In this document: in pieces, positions 53,540 through 64,000 of the stretch
Layout: each line of letters starts with the position of its first letter
Position numbering within the stretch: the first letter of the stretch is position 1
Source of the DNA: Bombyx mori
Lineage: Eukaryota; Arthropoda; Insecta; Lepidoptera; Bombycidae
DNA: 64,000 bases
Direction: 5' to 3'
NCBI RefSeq assembly: GCF_030269925.1
Contig: NC_085128.1
Location: 1,924,501 to 1,988,500 of the forward strand
Program-made: the position numbers and the translations under genes
The notes under the pieces: model-generated
Seen by the model: the letters and a program-made list of their open reading frames with translations, nothing else
Databases searched by the model: none
Told to the model about the DNA's origin: nothing

Positions 53540-53797
53540 CTCTGAGGAATTGTTTGAGATGATCCCTTCATCTCCTTTTTATCGTCGCACCTCTCGCCAT
53601 GGCTATGGAATGAGCTCCCCTCCACGGTGTTTCCCGAGTGCTATGACATGTCCTTCTTCAAATGAGGCTTGTGGAGAGTATTAAACGGTAGGCAGCGGCT
53701 TGGCTCTGCCCCTGGCCTTTCTGAAGTCCATGGGCGACGGTAACCACTCACTATCAGGTGGGCCGTACGCTCGTCTGCTTACAAGGGCAATAAAAAA
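53540..53797 (+). mobile_element. Family B LINE: RT C-terminus joined to its 3' tail
   Basis: One frame (about 53598 on) reads P-W-L-W-N-E-L-P-S-T-V-F-P-E-C-Y-D-M-S-F-F-K then a stop and G-L-W-R-V-L-N-G-R-Q-R-L-G-S-A-P-G. The W-N-x-L-P-x-x-V-F-P motif is the end of a Jockey/CR1-group LINE ORF2. It runs straight into GGTAGGCAGCGGCTTGGCTC and the CAATAAAAAAAA tail, which shows what the short family B copies are. Confidence 0.82.
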
Positions 53798-55369
53798 AAA
53801 CATTAAAAAAACCCTATATTATTTACCAATACTACACTGTTATCTCAAATTACTGCTCACTTTTAAATAACCAATATACATTCACTTCTCAGATACCCTT
53901 TTACGTTGAAAATATAATAAAAATAAAAATCTTTGATATCATTTATAATCCCAAATACGGCAACGCAATTATGCATAGCCTTATAATACCAAAATTCATT
54001 ATCGATATCCACCGGGGGGCGTAGCACCAATTAAACCTTAATAATTTGCCATAAAACACTACCATGTGGCAAGCATATCAACCGCGATACAAATTTAAAA
54101 ATACAATCATTATCATCTATTATACTGTCGGCTTAAAGTTCATAATATCAAGCTCCAATGTCTCGTGAAGTTTGTCAAATAGCACCACATGCTATGCACT
54201 GCAATACATTGGTATTACTAAGAGCATAGAGTGTAGTTTTGTTCGATTCAATTGCTTGACGTGTATATATAAACGCAGTAACAGATGTCGATTTGAACCG
54301 AAACACTCGAAGGCCCTAGAGAATTGATTGTGTGCTGGATGGGAGCCCTTAAGCGGATTTCTTTTAATAGTGCCTTTGTAAGATGCAAGGGCCGGCGCGA
54401 TATGATTGACTGCCGAAATTGATTTGATGAAATAGACTCGGCGAAATCTTATTCGAACTGCTTGTTGTGAGTTTGGGTTTAATTTGATTTTCGCTAATCC
54501 GACTTTATTTCTTAATAATAGAACTATAAAAAGTCTTAATGCGAATTAATTTACGGAAATCAGAAAGATAGCTAGAGATATCTTTAGAGAGAGATAGAGA
54601 TATGTTTAGCTATTTTATAGGTTTTTCTACTAGTATACATACGTTTTTCACAATTAAACCTACTTTTTAAGTTTACTGTTTCGTTTTGAATTTTACAATT
54701 GAAAGCAAAAGCATTTTTTGGGCGTTTTCAATTTTGCGACCAAAAAGTAACGATTTAAACTTTCTCTAATTTTCCATTCTTTTGTATTTAGGCATGTTCA
54801 GAATAAAAAATGCATCAAGTCAATCACTTATTGATAATATTCATTTATATTTTCTATTTGACGCATTTGGTAACGCCAACACTGATGACAATTTAAATAA
54901 GAACTTTTTTAAAAAGCTTAGATGTTGTACTTATTTTATTTTTAATAATGTTCTAATGTCCAGTTAGTTTTCCTTTACTTTTGTACTATATACTGATTAC
55001 ATAAAATTGCCGAATTTCAACACACATTACTAGAAAAATACTAAACAAGTTAAAATTTGGAATTCGAACCAGTGATACGAATGAGATTTGAAGTAGTCTT
55101 TAGTAGAGTAGTATAACTCCTAATTTAACAATGTTTACGTATATATAGTTATAGGACCACGTGCCTGTTGTCATGACAACAAATTTATTGTACTTATAAT
55201 TACGGTAACATTAAGCTTATGAAAATTAAATCAAATAACTCGCTTTTGGCCCCAAATTTGAAAACTACCTTTTTACTTTTTAGCATAGTTACAATTTTGG
55301 TTGTTCACATGAAAGTATAGGTATCTGAAATGTTGGTAATAATACAATGAAAATAATGTCTGAGAATAA
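53798..55369. other. Unique intergenic DNA
   Basis: 1.6 kb with no recognised repeat. 54240-54470 is GC-richer (GATGCAAGGGCCGGCGCGAT). No coding potential. Confidence 0.4.
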
Positions 55370-55584
55370 CGGGTAGGTACCAACGCCCTGCCTATTTCTG
55401 CCGTGAAGCAGTAAAGCATTTCGGTTTGAAGGGTGGGACAGCCGTTGTAGCTATACTGAGATCTTAGAACTTATATCTCAAGGTGGGTTGCGCATTTACG
55501 TCGTAGATGTCTATGGGCTCCAGTAACAACTTAACACAAAGTGGGCTGTGAGCTCGTCCACCCATCTAAGCAATTAAAAAAAAA
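55370..55584 (+). mobile_element. Bm1 SINE, 5'-truncated
   Basis: CGGGTAGGTACCAACGCCCT to CATCTAAGCAATTAAAAAA. Confidence 0.92.
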
Positions 55585-55623
55585 CTGAAAAGAAGACACA
55601 AATGTGTTCACAATTAGACAAAA

Positions 55624-57379
55624 TCTAATATATAAAATTCTCGTGTCACAGTTTTCGTTGCCATACTCCACCGAAACGGCTTGACCGATTTTGATGAAAT
55701 TTTTTGTGCTTATCCGGTATCTATGAGAATCGGCCAACATCTATTTTTCACCTCCCTAAATGTTAGGGGTAGTCCACCCCTAAATTTATTTTTTAAATTT
55801 TTTGACACAATTTTTAATTTCTATTTTTTTATGATACAGCATACAAAAATACATACAACCCTAAATTTTCACCCTTCTACGATCAACCCTTATTTTTTAT
55901 TTGCTAATTAAAAACTTTAAATTTTTTTGCGAGAATTTTGTTTTTATTTTGTCACGACGTAGAATAAAATTTTTTATATTACTCTGAAATTTTCACCCTT
56001 CTACGATCAACCCTTATTTTTTATTTGCTAATTAAAAACTTTAAAATTTTTTGCGAGAATTTTGTTTTTATTTTGTCATGACGTAGAATAAAAAAATTCA
56101 TATTACTCTGAAATTTTCACCCCTCTACGATCAACCCCTATTTTTTATTTGTTAATTATAAAATTAAATTTTTTTGGCAAGATTTTCATTTTTATTTTTA
56201 TTTAGTCATGAATTAAAATAAAAAATCTGATGTTACTCTCAAATTTTCATCCCTCTATGATCAACCCCTATTTTTTATTTGTTAATTATAAACTTTAATT
56301 TTTTTGGCATGTTTTTTATTTTGTTTTGTCATGACTTAAAATAAAAAAATCATATTACTCCCAATTTTCACTCTTATACGATCAACCCTTATTTTTTATT
56401 TGCTAATTAAAAACTTTAAATTTTTTTGCGAGAATTTTGTTTTTATTTTGTCATGACGTAGAATAAAAAAATTCATATTACTCTGAAATTTTCACCCCTC
56501 TACGATCAACCCCTATTTTTTATTTGTTAATTATAAAATTTAAATTTTTTGGCAAGATTTTCATTTTTATTTTTATTTTGTCATGAATTAAAATAAAAAA
56601 TCTGATGTTACTCTCAAATTTTCATCCCTCTATGATCAACCCCTATTTTTTATTTGTTAATTATAAACTTTAATTTTTTTGGCATGTTTTTTATTTTGTT
56701 TTGTCATGACTTAAAATAAAAAAATCATATTACTCTCAATTTTCACTCTTATACGATCAACCCCTATTTTTCCATCCCGATTAGTATTTTTTTTATTCTA
56801 TGCACAGATCCGCAATAAGGTTGCAAGATGGCAATCAAATATTATAATTGTAGTACGATAAATTCTTATTCAGAGTTTATAATTTCAAGTTCCTTTAATT
56901 ATGATTTTTTTAAAATTGAATTTGATCTCCCGCCCTCGCCGATCAACTATCAATCGATCAGCTATCCACGCCAGGTGTCACCACTCATCCAGCAAACATC
57001 ACGTAGTAGGGATGAGGACGAAGCCGGTCTCCTGTCTTACTCACTCACTATACATCATAGATTATACACTTATTATATTTGAGAGCTATACAATACTATA
57101 AGTTTTTCAGCCACGTTTTTTTTTTTTTTTTTTTTTTTTGTTTTTTTTTGTGTATCAATAGTATGTTCAGTAGGTCTGAGAATCGGCTACTATCTATTTT
57201 TCATACCCCTAAGTGAAAAGGGTTGTCCACCCCAAACATTTATTTTTTATTTGAATTTTTTGGATATTTTTTTTTGTTTATAATGAGGTATTATGTGGTT
57301 AAATGAGGTTTTTTTTTCTACAGTAGAATTTCCCTAGAAATCTTATTTAAGGCAACACAACGTTTGCCGGGTCAGCTAG
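55624..57379 (+). mobile_element. Helitron, non-autonomous, carrying a tandem array
   Basis: Starts TCTAATATATAAAATTCTCG after an A (55623) and ends GCCGGGTCAGCTAG before a T (57380). Its left 180 bp and right 100 bp resemble the coding Helitron at 21245-23322. Both also carry a related internal segment (GCCAGGTGTCACCACTCATC here, GTGTCACTTCTCACCCTG there) ending in AGTAGGGATG. The helicase region is absent and the interior is a tandem array (55881-56760). The open frames on it are low-complexity. Confidence 0.88.
55881..56760 (+). repeat. Tandem array with 375 bp higher-order period inside the Helitron
   Basis: Each unit starts GATCAACCC(C/T)TATTTTTTA. Unit starts: 55881, 56005, 56129, 56259, 56380, 56504, 56634, 56755; spacings 124, 124, 130, 121, 124, 130, 121. 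Three unit types (a with TTGCGAGAATTTTG, b with GGCAAGATTTTCAT, c with GGCATGTTTTTTATT) occur as a-a-b-c-a-b-c, so 56005-56379 and 56380-56754 are near-identical 375 bp blocks. Confidence 0.93.
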
Positions 57380-58375
57380 TATAATATAATAATATGGTAT
57401 AGTTCAACTAGTAGCCCATTTAATAGAAAATTATCTCTCATTTCAAGTTTTCCCCTGACAAATACCACAGTCCTTTGTGTGGGCATTAATTGCACTCTCC
57501 CCCAGAGACACCGCTGACGGGAGCTGACATAACATTTAGCAATGATAAAATACGAAAACATTAGGTTTCCGTGCGATTCTAATATGGGGAATTTGAAAAT
57601 TTTATGTTGATTTTCAATTTGTATGGAAGTGTTTTCAAAGCCGAAAATTTAGCTTCAAAATCTATTTCAAAGGAATTTTAGAGGGAGAGTTACGTTGAAA
57701 ATGTACTTGGATTCTTTAAATCAAATTAAAAAATGATTTATTATCATATATATTATTTTAATTAATTATCAATGTAAATTTTGGGTTTTCAAATACCTCT
57801 CCTTCTTGCATCGATAATCCTGAATGCTGAATGAGGGTCGTGGCTTCTCTGAATATCTTCTGTCTGTGCTCAGTGGCATCGTGGCATCGTGAGTTTTTTT
57901 CTAGTTTATTTCATATACAAAAAAAAATATAAATATAAAATTTTATTATTTTTCTTTTTTAATTTCTTTCTTTTAATTTAATTTATTTATTATATATAAT
58001 AATATGTATTTAGAATAAATGTTTTTATTTAAGTTTAAGCATAAAAACTATAACTTCAGTTTCTTAAAACGATTCCTATTTTAAAAACTTATACGTTTTG
58101 AAATTAATAAACACTATGGCTTTTATTTAAGAAGCACTAAGCCATTTACAATTAAAGCCCATTATCCGTTATCTGTAATCCGTGACGGTAAGTGAATGGC
58201 CCACCTGACCGACCTTTGGTCTTCGTTTTAAATGCAAATTCCACTATCGAGATTATTACGAGAATTGAAACGTTAAGGTGATGAAAGGGAAATATGTAAA
58301 TTGCTTGTTTTCTTTGTGGTTCATGTTTTGGTAAAAAATTTGAACATTCGTTTTTGATGACTTTTTTATTGATTA
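57380..58375. other. Intergenic AT-rich DNA
   Basis: No gene or repeat recognised. Confidence 0.4.
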
Positions 58376-58655
58376 CTAACTGACTCGGCAGACTTCGTAG
58401 TGCCTTAATCGATAAATAAAAAACCTAAGGTTTTGTATAAAATAAACTTAAAACAAACAAAAGGAATCTGTCTGACGGAGGACACATCAAAGGAAAAACA
58501 CAATTGTATTTTTTATTTAATTTCCAGCATTTTCATGTTTATTCACCTTTTAAACCTTCTCTGGACTTCTACAAATATTAAAGACCAAAATTAGCTAAAT
58601 CGGTCCAGCCGTTCTCGAGTTCAGCAATTCATTTTTATATACATACATACATAGA
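58376..58655 (-). mobile_element. Helitron, non-autonomous (antisense)
   Basis: On the minus strand it starts TCTATGTATGTATGTATATA after an A, contains GAGAACGGCTGGACCGATTT and ends GCCGAGTCAGTTAG before a T (CTAG drifted to TTAG). Same family as 19230-19518. Confidence 0.82.
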
Positions 58656-59569
58656 TTTTGGGAAAACCACTGCTTGCTATTTATTACGAATTTGTCCAAA
58701 ATTATCACGCGAGTGTCGCCACACAGGACATTTTTCATCAAAATATTTGTGTTTGATCCTTTTCCAGCGCGTACCTCGAAAATTTTTACGTGGTGAATTA
58801 AATTTTTTGGAACACAAGCATTCGCCCGTATCATCGATGATACCTACACGAGGTCTAGATTTCGCCTAATTTGCCTTAAAAATAGCCTACCAGATAGTAA
58901 ATTAATCATTAAATTATTAAACAAACAGCCTTGAATTCTAGATTCTACATGGAATTCTAAAATAGTCTGATTTTCGAAGCTAAATAACTACGTAAGTAAA
59001 TGAATCGGCTATTAATAACATACTCAAGTAATACATTAATTATATCCTTTTCCAGGAATAAATACAAGTGATCCCGAAAAGAAACAATAAATTAATTTAA
59101 TTTTTATGTTCTAACACGAGCTCAAAACTTAAGCCCTACAATTGAGTTTAAAATTAATTGTTCAAGAAATAAAATTGGATTTCATTTGAGGAAATCCTTC
59201 ACTTAAATAACGCAAGGGAATCTCATCTTTGACTCTCAGGAGTTAGAGTTTATTCATCGTCAATTTCTTGTTTAATGTGTCATGATCTGTTATGTCAGGA
59301 CTAACATTGTTTGTAAATAATTCAAAAGTCGCGTGTACTATTTTTGGGTTACGCCTTTTCTGTGCTTTGATGTGACGGAAGAAATTTGTGAAGTTTATTT
59401 TCATTATAATTATTTTAAAAGTTATAGTAAATGAATGTTGTACTCGTTGAGATTGCGATAGGTCCGTTGTTATTAATTCTTAATGATGTTATTTTTAGAC
59501 AAATTTACTAATAGCTCTTTTAAAGGTGAGTGATAAATGTTTACGTCGCTACGAAAGTAGACAAAGCCT
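58656..59569. other. Intergenic DNA, nothing recognised
   Basis: AT-rich; no repeat or coding sequence supported. Confidence 0.4.
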
Positions 59570-59669
59570 TTTTTTATTGTCCTTGTAGACAGACGAGCAT
59601 ACGGCCCACCTGATGGTGAGTGGTTACCGTCGCCCATGGACTTCAGCAATGCCAAGCCGCTGCCTACCG
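59570..59669 (-). mobile_element. Family B: LINE 3' end (antisense)
   Basis: TTGTCCTTGTAGACAGACGA to GCCAAGCCGCTGCCTACCG, lacking GGGGCAGA. Confidence 0.85.
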
Positions 59670-59740
59670 AATATGCCTGCGAATGACTTGATAGAAAGTG
59701 GCTACTGCTGTTGATAGATATGCAACAAGAAAGGTCATCC

Positions 59741-59818
59741 TTTTTTTTGTTGCCCTTGTAGACAGACAAGAATATAGCAGCAATGCCAGGAGCAAAGCCA
59801 AGCCGTTGTCTTCCAGGA
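59741..59818 (-). mobile_element. Family B: LINE 3' end, internally deleted (antisense)
   Basis: TTGCCCTTGTAGACAGACAA joins directly to AGCAATGCCAGGAGCAAAGC; the ACCATCAGGTGGG complement is lost. Second copy in the same orientation within 75 bp. Confidence 0.75.
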
Positions 59819-60294
59819 GCAAGACGGAAGGTGTAACACCAAATAAACCCATAACGAATGATGCGACGGTGCTAAGGTTCAAATATATTGTTGTTATTGT
59901 TGTTCAAAAGACATCAGAAATACTGAATCAGATAATTTTATTGAGTCTATAAATAGATATCCGATACGTGCTATTTATATACTGCTTTGGATGGATAGAT
60001 AATCTCATGATTCACTTGGTAACCTTCCATGTGTAATCCTGGAATAACTCCACTTCATCTCCTCCTGCAGGTATCGTAAAAGCGGTTAATTAAGGCGCTG
60101 ATGAATGGACAACAGAATTCCTAAGTATTATACCAACGTACTTTGATCGCCAACTAGCATTTATAGGTAAGATTGTATCGTAAGTCCGCACGGGTAGATA
60201 CGACCATCCTGCTTATTTTAAGACTTACCACTTATTTCAGAGTGCGTTACGTTCAACTCAAAGTCGTTCACAGACCGTAGTTTATAAAAAAAAT
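59819..60294. other. Intergenic DNA with a small Bm1 scrap
   Basis: 60177-60220 (TAAGTCCGCACGGGTAGATA, ACCATCCTGCTTATTT) is a short decayed Bm1 piece. Nothing else recognised. Confidence 0.45.
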
Positions 60295-60465
60295 TATCCA
60301 CTGAGTTTCTCGCCGGATCTTCTCAGTGTATCGCGATTCCGATCCAGTGGTAGATTCAGCGAAGCACTGCCCTTACTAGAGCTAGTGTTAGCAAATTCAC
60401 CAGGCTGAGCGCATACGTTCTTTGAAACTAGTATAAACCCTCGAGATTACTAGCATAGGTAAGAG
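60295..60465 (-). repeat. Family C repeat (antisense)
   Basis: ACTGAGTTTCTCGCCGGATC, CAGTGGTAGATTCAGCGAAG, GAGCTAGTGTTAGCAAATTC, ending TACTAGCATAGGTAAG. Confidence 0.8.
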
Positions 60466-60474
60466 AAAAAATAA

Positions 60475-60752
60475 ATAAATAATAATAAATAATAAATAAA
60501 TAAATATTTACTAACAATCACGCCACGTTAACTGGTCCCGTGATAAGTTTGTAAAGAACTTGTGTTACAGGTACCAGATAACGGAAATAAATGTAAGATT
60601 TTTATTATACACACACATACATTTTAATATACATCCATAACCCTGGAAAAAACATTTATATTTATCATACAAATATCTTCCCTTGGCGGGATTCGAACCC
60701 GCGACTCCCTTGTGTAGTGACATGTCACTTACCACTACACCAGACGGCCGTT
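60475..60752 (-). mobile_element. tRNA-derived SINE (same family as 12106-12365)
   Basis: AAT-type tail at the left, ACAATCACGCCACGTTAACT, then GGCGGGATTCGAACCCGCGA and CACTTACCACTACACCAGAC, the complement of a tRNA-like head with A and B boxes. Head-side flank differs from the 12.1 kb copy, so both are independent insertions. Confidence 0.82.
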
Positions 60753-61351
60753 TTAGCGCAACGTCAGCTTCTTAACCTATAAAATCGATACGTTAAAGGA
60801 AATTGAAAATGATTTAGACGTTACAAAATGTGTATTGAAAAAAAATACTCGAAAGAAAACATACGACGCTAATTCACATTTATTATCGCTGCTATTGTGA
60901 AAAGTGAAAATGAGGTAATAAAATAATTTTAAAAATTCATTATAATGATTCATTACATAAATGTGGAACTTTAAATTTTCGGTTTTTACCATAACTTTAA
61001 AATTTTATCATGCTCGATATAATACAATTTTCAACAAAACCTTGTCCAGCTAAAATCATTTGGAACCGCTCTGGGTCTACAGAAAAACGAATTTTCTCTG
61101 TGTTTTGTATTATTATTATATTCAAGGGTAGTGTTCAGAAGAATTATTTGAGGCTATCCTGTTATCGCTCTATCTGACACCAGAAATCAACCGCTTCATA
61201 TATAAGCGTATGTATATACACAGTACGTTTCCGGAGACTATTTTTGTCACATACAGTCGCCTGCAAACGAGCATACATAATACAGCGAGAAAATCGTATA
61301 ATCGACGCCATATAGGTAACGAAGTAGCTATTCCATATAATTTGTTAAAAA
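60753..61351. other. Intergenic DNA, nothing recognised
   Basis: AT-rich. Confidence 0.35.
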
Positions 61352-61576
61352 TCTCTTGTGAGTCCGCGCGGGTAGGTACCACCACCCTGCCTATTTCTGC
61401 CGTGAAGCAGTAATGCGTTTCGGTTTGAAGGATGGGGCAGCCGTTGTTACTATATACACTGAGACCTTAGAACTTATATCTGAAAGTGGGTGGCGCATTT
61501 ACGTTGTAGATGTCTATGGGCCCCAGTAACCACTTAACACTGTGAGGTCGTCCACCCACCTAAGCAATTAAAAAAA
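61352..61576 (+). mobile_element. Bm1 SINE, 5'-truncated
   Basis: CTCTTGTGAGTCCGCGCGGG to CCACCTAAGCAATTAAAAA, with a 15-20 bp deletion around ACCAGGTGGGCTGTGAGC. Confidence 0.92.
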
Positions 61577-61764
61577 GTCAGGTAAACATAGAACTCTAAT
61601 TTATGCCGGATTGTTCACTACTTGCCAAATAAAAATCACCAACGCCATCTAGTTTATTTCTATTAACTTAAATAATAATTTACACAGAATTAATTGTATA
61701 CTAAAGGTATTTTTGCAACTCTGCATCTGCCCTAGAATCTTCCTCAAATCCTCGAGCTCTAGAA

Positions 61765-61885
61765 ATTCATCTTCCTCCTTCAAACGAATTGCGAAAAAAG
61801 TTCTAAATAGGCATCAGCCTCACTGTGCTTATCGCATTGCTGATGTCCATGGGCAACGTCGAAAGCTCAGCATAAACATGTTTTT
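61765..61885 (+). mobile_element. Diverged family B LINE end with RT C-terminus
   Basis: Reads S-S-S-F-K-R-I-A-K-K-V-L-N-R-H-Q-P-H-C-A-Y-R-I-A-D-V-H-G-Q-R-R, matching the F-F-K-x-G-L-W-R-V-L-N-x-x-Q-R-x end seen at 53540-53797. It is a relative with a longer intact frame. Confidence 0.65.
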
Positions 61886-62986
61886 TTTTTTAACATATAC
61901 ATCTAATGTTCTTTGGACCGTTCTGGTAATTAAACGTTCCCGTATGTTTTCTAGAGAGGTGTTCCCAATAATTCGGGCGAATCCCAATTAATTCGTCGGA
62001 GAGACGTGGAGTTAATCCGCCCAGAGTTCTTAATGCGGGGGTTAATTAAGTTTTATTAATGAACCAGCCCCGGAGCGACGATTTAACGATTCGAATATGC
62101 CGATATCGATTTTTTTTTTTTAATTGATGAATTACCAGACTTCCGTTCTATAAAATTATGTTTTATATATTTTTGACGTGACAACGTCTTATAATTCGAT
62201 GAATCCGGCTGCACGCACGAAAAACATGACTCATGCGGCGTTACCTCGCTCTGAGGCGTTCCATTTAAGGCTTGAAGTGCAAGCGAGAGCGCGCAACGAG
62301 CGACAAAGAGGCACAATCGGCCTCCGCGTTCGGCAGCGTTCGACATCTGTCTCTCTCCTACTTGAGTGAGCGATGCATCCGCGTGGACAGCTGCTATACA
62401 ATAATACATTTACATGTTTTCCTCAAGTTTTCTTCAGGCAACGATAATTGTGATAATTGAAAAATGAAACCATTCCATCCGTATTTTCTAATGACGTTGT
62501 TACATTCAACTATCGTCAGAAAACTGACTTTACAGACAACCGATTTTTTTTTGCTGGTTAGATGCTATTGAACTCTGAATCCATAAAACGTGGATGTTGG
62601 TGCGCATTTTGCGACACGAATTAGAAATACTCAAATGAAAATTTCATCGGTGTCTTTGTAATTAGAAATGGAATGGAAATCGGGTATGACACTGGAAAAT
62701 CCACACCAATATGAGACAAGCTTCAATTCAACAAGAAACAATTTAGTTTGCTTATCAGATAGACCACGACTTAAGGTTATTGTACTCAGAAATAAAAATC
62801 GATGAGTTAGATAGAGACAAAAAATCTTGATTGGGTTTGTTTGAAATAAAATACCCCTAAAGGACTCTATTCCGCTGCGTTTAAGCTCACATTTTAATGA
62901 TTTAAACTTAATTTTCTTTTGAAAACGTCTGTCTGATATTTAGCGACTGCTAAGCGAACACTACTTGTTAAAGATCATCATCATTT
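61886..62986. other. Intergenic DNA with a CpG-richer island
   Basis: 61960-62090 and 62190-62390 are unusually GC- and CpG-rich for this window (GCGAGAGCGCGCAACGAGCG). Overlapping frames on both strands look like composition artefacts. It could be a promoter or first exon of a gene beyond the right edge, but no TATA box, initiator or splice donor is convincing. Confidence 0.35.
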
Positions 62987-63234
62987 TACTGATGGTAGGA
63001 CCTCTTGTAAGTCCGCACGGGTAGGTACCACCACCCTGCCTATTTCCGCCGTGAAGAAGTAATGTGTTTCGGTTTGAAGGGTGGGGCAGCCGCTGTAACT
63101 ATACTTGATACCTTAGAACTTATATCTCAAGGTGGGTGGCGCATTTACGTCGTAGATGTCTATGGCTGTAACCACGTAACACCACGTGGGCTGTGAGCTC
63201 GCACACCCATCTAAACAATAAAAATAAAAAAAAA
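62987..63234 (+). mobile_element. Bm1 SINE, 5'-truncated
   Basis: TACTGATGGTAGGACCTCTT to CTAAACAATAAAAATAAAAA. Confidence 0.93.
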
Positions 63235-63910
63235 GTACAGATCTTGCTTCATATTGGAGCCATTGAATATGAATACTGGCGGTCGTCAACTGACTTCATC
63301 TTTTATCTAATCGGAATTTTCGTTGAGATCTTCGTACGTCATGGATAGTGCGTGATTCCTTAGTCATAAAGTTGTATTTTTATGTGCGTAGTCTAAGTCA
63401 CAAGCGTACTGAAGTAAAAAATGTTGATCTATAACTGTTACCATACAATAAGCAATACCTATGTATCTTTTTGCTTTCATTTCCAACTGTAATACAAGAA
63501 CTAGCAGCTTCGTAAAGATTTTTAAAAGGTGTTTGACAAAAAGTTTGAAATGTTATTATCACTCATTGGAATTGTCAATACCACGGAAGTCCATAACTCA
63601 TATGTTATTAAAGAAACTTATCATAAATTGATAACTAATTACATGGATGGCGACATTCACACTGTCATATCTATATGCTTTAGTCACCACTTAACAACAA
63701 GAGACCTTATTTGTCCCTCTGTGTAATAAATAAAAAAGAGCTAAAGTAACACTGACAAATAGCATCATAACACATTGCGTAATTTGATGCTGTAAAAAAT
63801 ATTTCTTGAAAGGTACTGTCAGCAAAAGATCCGGTTCACGTAGTTTAGGTATTTATTACAAGGAAAACCAACACCTTATTATTAACATACTGTAGTAACT
63901 AGTAAGCATA
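63235..63910. other. Intergenic DNA, nothing recognised
   Basis: A 65-codon frame at 63529-63726 has no domain. Confidence 0.35.
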
Positions 63911-64000
63911 TTTTATTGCTTAGACGGCTGGACGAGCTCACAGCCCACCTGGTGTTCAGTGGTTACTGGAGCCCATAGACATCTACAACGTAAACGCGCC
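63911..64000 (-). mobile_element. Bm1 SINE, cut by the window edge
   Basis: TTTTATTGCTTAGACGGCTG to ACATCTACAACGTAAACGCG; continues beyond the window. Confidence 0.93.

Noticed and set aside
56828..57101. Frames of 84 and 66 codons at the right end of the Helitron
   Set aside because: They overlap each other in different frames inside the non-coding part of a non-autonomous Helitron; the same segment in the other Helitron is not open.
62083..62460. Overlapping frames of 62-108 codons on both strands
   Set aside because: They arise from the GC-rich composition of the island; none has a recognised domain, and three mutually overlapping frames cannot all be coding.

Overview
This window is nuclear DNA of a moth, almost certainly the silkworm Bombyx mori or its close wild relative B. 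mandarina. The main reason is that the tRNA-derived SINE Bm1, a Bombyx element, occurs about 27 times, with full-length copies still carrying a Pol III B box and an A-tail. The DNA is AT-rich and repeat-laden, and holds one recognisable single-copy gene.

Left part (1-27.3 kb): the 3' portion of a netrin receptor UNC5 gene on the + strand. Six exons are supported, with matching splice phases: 3160-3315 (last thrombospondin type 1 repeat), 17500-17637 (transmembrane segment), 18510-18645 and 20359-20480 (cytoplasmic juxtamembrane region), 23692-23925 (start of ZU5) and 24934-26108 (rest of ZU5, UPA, death domain, stop). Together they encode 652 residues. The signal peptide, Ig domains and first TSP1 repeat are not seen and should lie to the left of the window. 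The introns (14.2, 0.9, 1.7, 3.2 and 1.0 kb) are full of transposons: Helitrons (including a decayed coding copy in intron 20481-23691), Bm1 SINEs, LINE 3' ends, an hAT transposase relic, and several unnamed fold-back elements.

Right part (27.3-64 kb): no host protein-coding gene that I can support. It holds Bm1 copies in both orientations (several nested, inverted or internally deleted), LINE C-terminal relics, two more Helitrons, a four-member ~390 bp repeat family with internal inverted repeats (family D), another unnamed family with seven members across the window (family C), and unique AT-rich DNA between them. The most structured item is a non-autonomous Helitron at 55624-57379. It shares ends with the coding Helitron in the UNC5 intron, but carries a tandem array of 124/130/121 bp units arranged as an exact 375 bp higher-order repeat.

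I found no evidence for a previously undescribed multi-gene system. What stands out is transposon architecture: Helitron capture and expansion, nested SINEs, head-to-head SINE hairpins, a 38 bp flanking direct repeat, and a Helitron 17 nt from a splice donor. Repeat families called A, B, C, D and E below are my own labels, because I could not identify them by name.
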